Below, piece by piece: positions 63,410 to 64,000 of a stretch of 64,000 nt of DNA. Position numbers and translations under genes: made by a program. The stretch is taken from positions 2,888,541-2,952,540 of the forward strand of contig CM057160.1 of assembly GCA_029962745.1 (NCBI GenBank), read 5' to 3'. Positions within the stretch are counted from its first letter, which is position 1; each line of letters starts with the position of its first letter. The notes under the pieces were generated by a model. That model ran no database searches and was not told where the DNA came from. It saw only the letters and a list, made by a program, of their open reading frames with translations. Source of the DNA: Echinometra lucunter. Lineage: Eukaryota > Echinodermata > Echinoidea > Camarodonta > Echinometridae.

Positions 63410-63775
63410 AATAATGTACAGATTTTATATAGCGCGTATGTATGTCCCTATGCGCTCTAAGAGAGAGAAAAGGGAAAGACATGATTAAAAGATAGGTCAC
63501 TAAGGTTACTTTGTTAGGCTAAGATATGTTTTGAATGTTAAGTGCAGATTTAAACTTCTCTATCGTGTTGATGTTTCTTAGAGAGTTTGGGAGGTTATTC
63601 CATAAAACTGATGCAGCATGAGCAAATGAACGTTCGCCATATGTTTTTGTTTGAATAGGAGGTATGATAAACAAATTCTCTTTGCATGATCGAAGTTATC
63701 TTGTTGGTTTGTATACAGTTGGAAGAAGGGGGTGGTTGTGTGCAACATGGAATGCAAGTCGTAAGGGGAAATATA
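63410..63775 (-). pseudogene. CR1/L2-like non-LTR retrotransposon 3' end
   Basis: On the minus strand the frame reads LAFHVAHNHPLLPTVYKPTR, a stop, then LRSCKENLFIIPPIQTK and TYGERSFAHAASVLWNNLP then NSLRNINTIEKFKSALN before a final stop. YxLRS ... KTYGxRxFxxAAxxLWNxLPxxLR ... FKxxLK is the standard C-terminus of CR1/L2-type ORF2 proteins; the stop sits where the family has Tyr. The 3' tail contains TAGCGCGTATGTATGTCC (63431-63450). Confidence 0.85.
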
Positions 63776-64000
63776 AGTAGATAACTTTCAGTAGTTATTC
63801 TAGCCTAATTTCTGCGTTTTATTTTCGTACAGGTTGTTATGTACATGCATTTCTCAGATATTCATTATGTTTTGTTATGCATCACAATCTGTATGATCTG
63901 TGTCATATCTTCATTATAAATACATGTATGTGTAAAGAGTCCGAAGACAGTTTGTTTTATTATATTCTAAATCGGCTCGTGCAGGTCGTGGGTGTTTCTC

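Noticed and set aside
63976..64000. Possible last GOGAT exon after GTGCAG at the window edge
   Set aside because: The following bases do not encode the GDCRRGQ-like block expected after ...VYAAG, so it is not a supported exon.

Overview
The window is animal nuclear DNA, most likely from a sea urchin or another marine invertebrate deuterostome. The evidence is a 36-exon gene with GT-AG introns, AT-rich introns packed with small transposons, retroelement 3' ends and tRNA-like SINEs, frequent ACATGTAC-type palindromes, and a single-chain glutamate synthase, an enzyme kept by several invertebrate groups but not vertebrates. The species cannot be fixed from the sequence alone.

Layout. 1-4158: intergenic simple repeats and MITEs. 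4159-5891 (minus strand): a small two-exon gene of unrecognised function. 5892-14082: a probable divergent 5' region with a retroelement tail, a hAT MITE, a SINE and a TTAA-flanked MITE. 14104-61473 (plus strand): glutamate synthase (GOGAT), 36 coding exons totalling 6,121 nt (2,040 codons), running off the right edge without its last exon or exons. All 35 internal junctions keep the reading frame. 61474-64000: the start of the next intron, mostly repeats.

The GOGAT protein follows the family order: an amidotransferase domain starting at a nucleophile Cys (residue 28), a central domain, an FMN barrel with a three-cysteine [3Fe-4S] site, a GXGXG beta-helix, an Asn-Gly-rich linker, then the small-subunit-like part with [4Fe-4S] cysteines and two dinucleotide-binding motifs. 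Together these would convert glutamine plus 2-oxoglutarate to two glutamates using NAD(P)H.

Most unusual content: (1) five GOGAT exons (1, 17, 18, 28, 35) have extra tandem partial copies in neighbouring introns, and the exon 1 copy is still open, keeps the catalytic Cys and has a 5' splice site; (2) a 161-bp satellite-like array, organised as a 4-monomer (644 bp) higher-order repeat, carries AGGTCA nuclear-receptor-type half-sites in every monomer and has short inverted termini; (3) a 1.34-kb TIR element in the 12-kb intron 5 carries a CpG-containing leader and an intact BED-like zinc-finger exon with a 5' splice site; (4) several MITE families retain diagnostic target duplications (TTAA or 8 bp). 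I found no operon, CRISPR array, tRNA gene or defence-type system.
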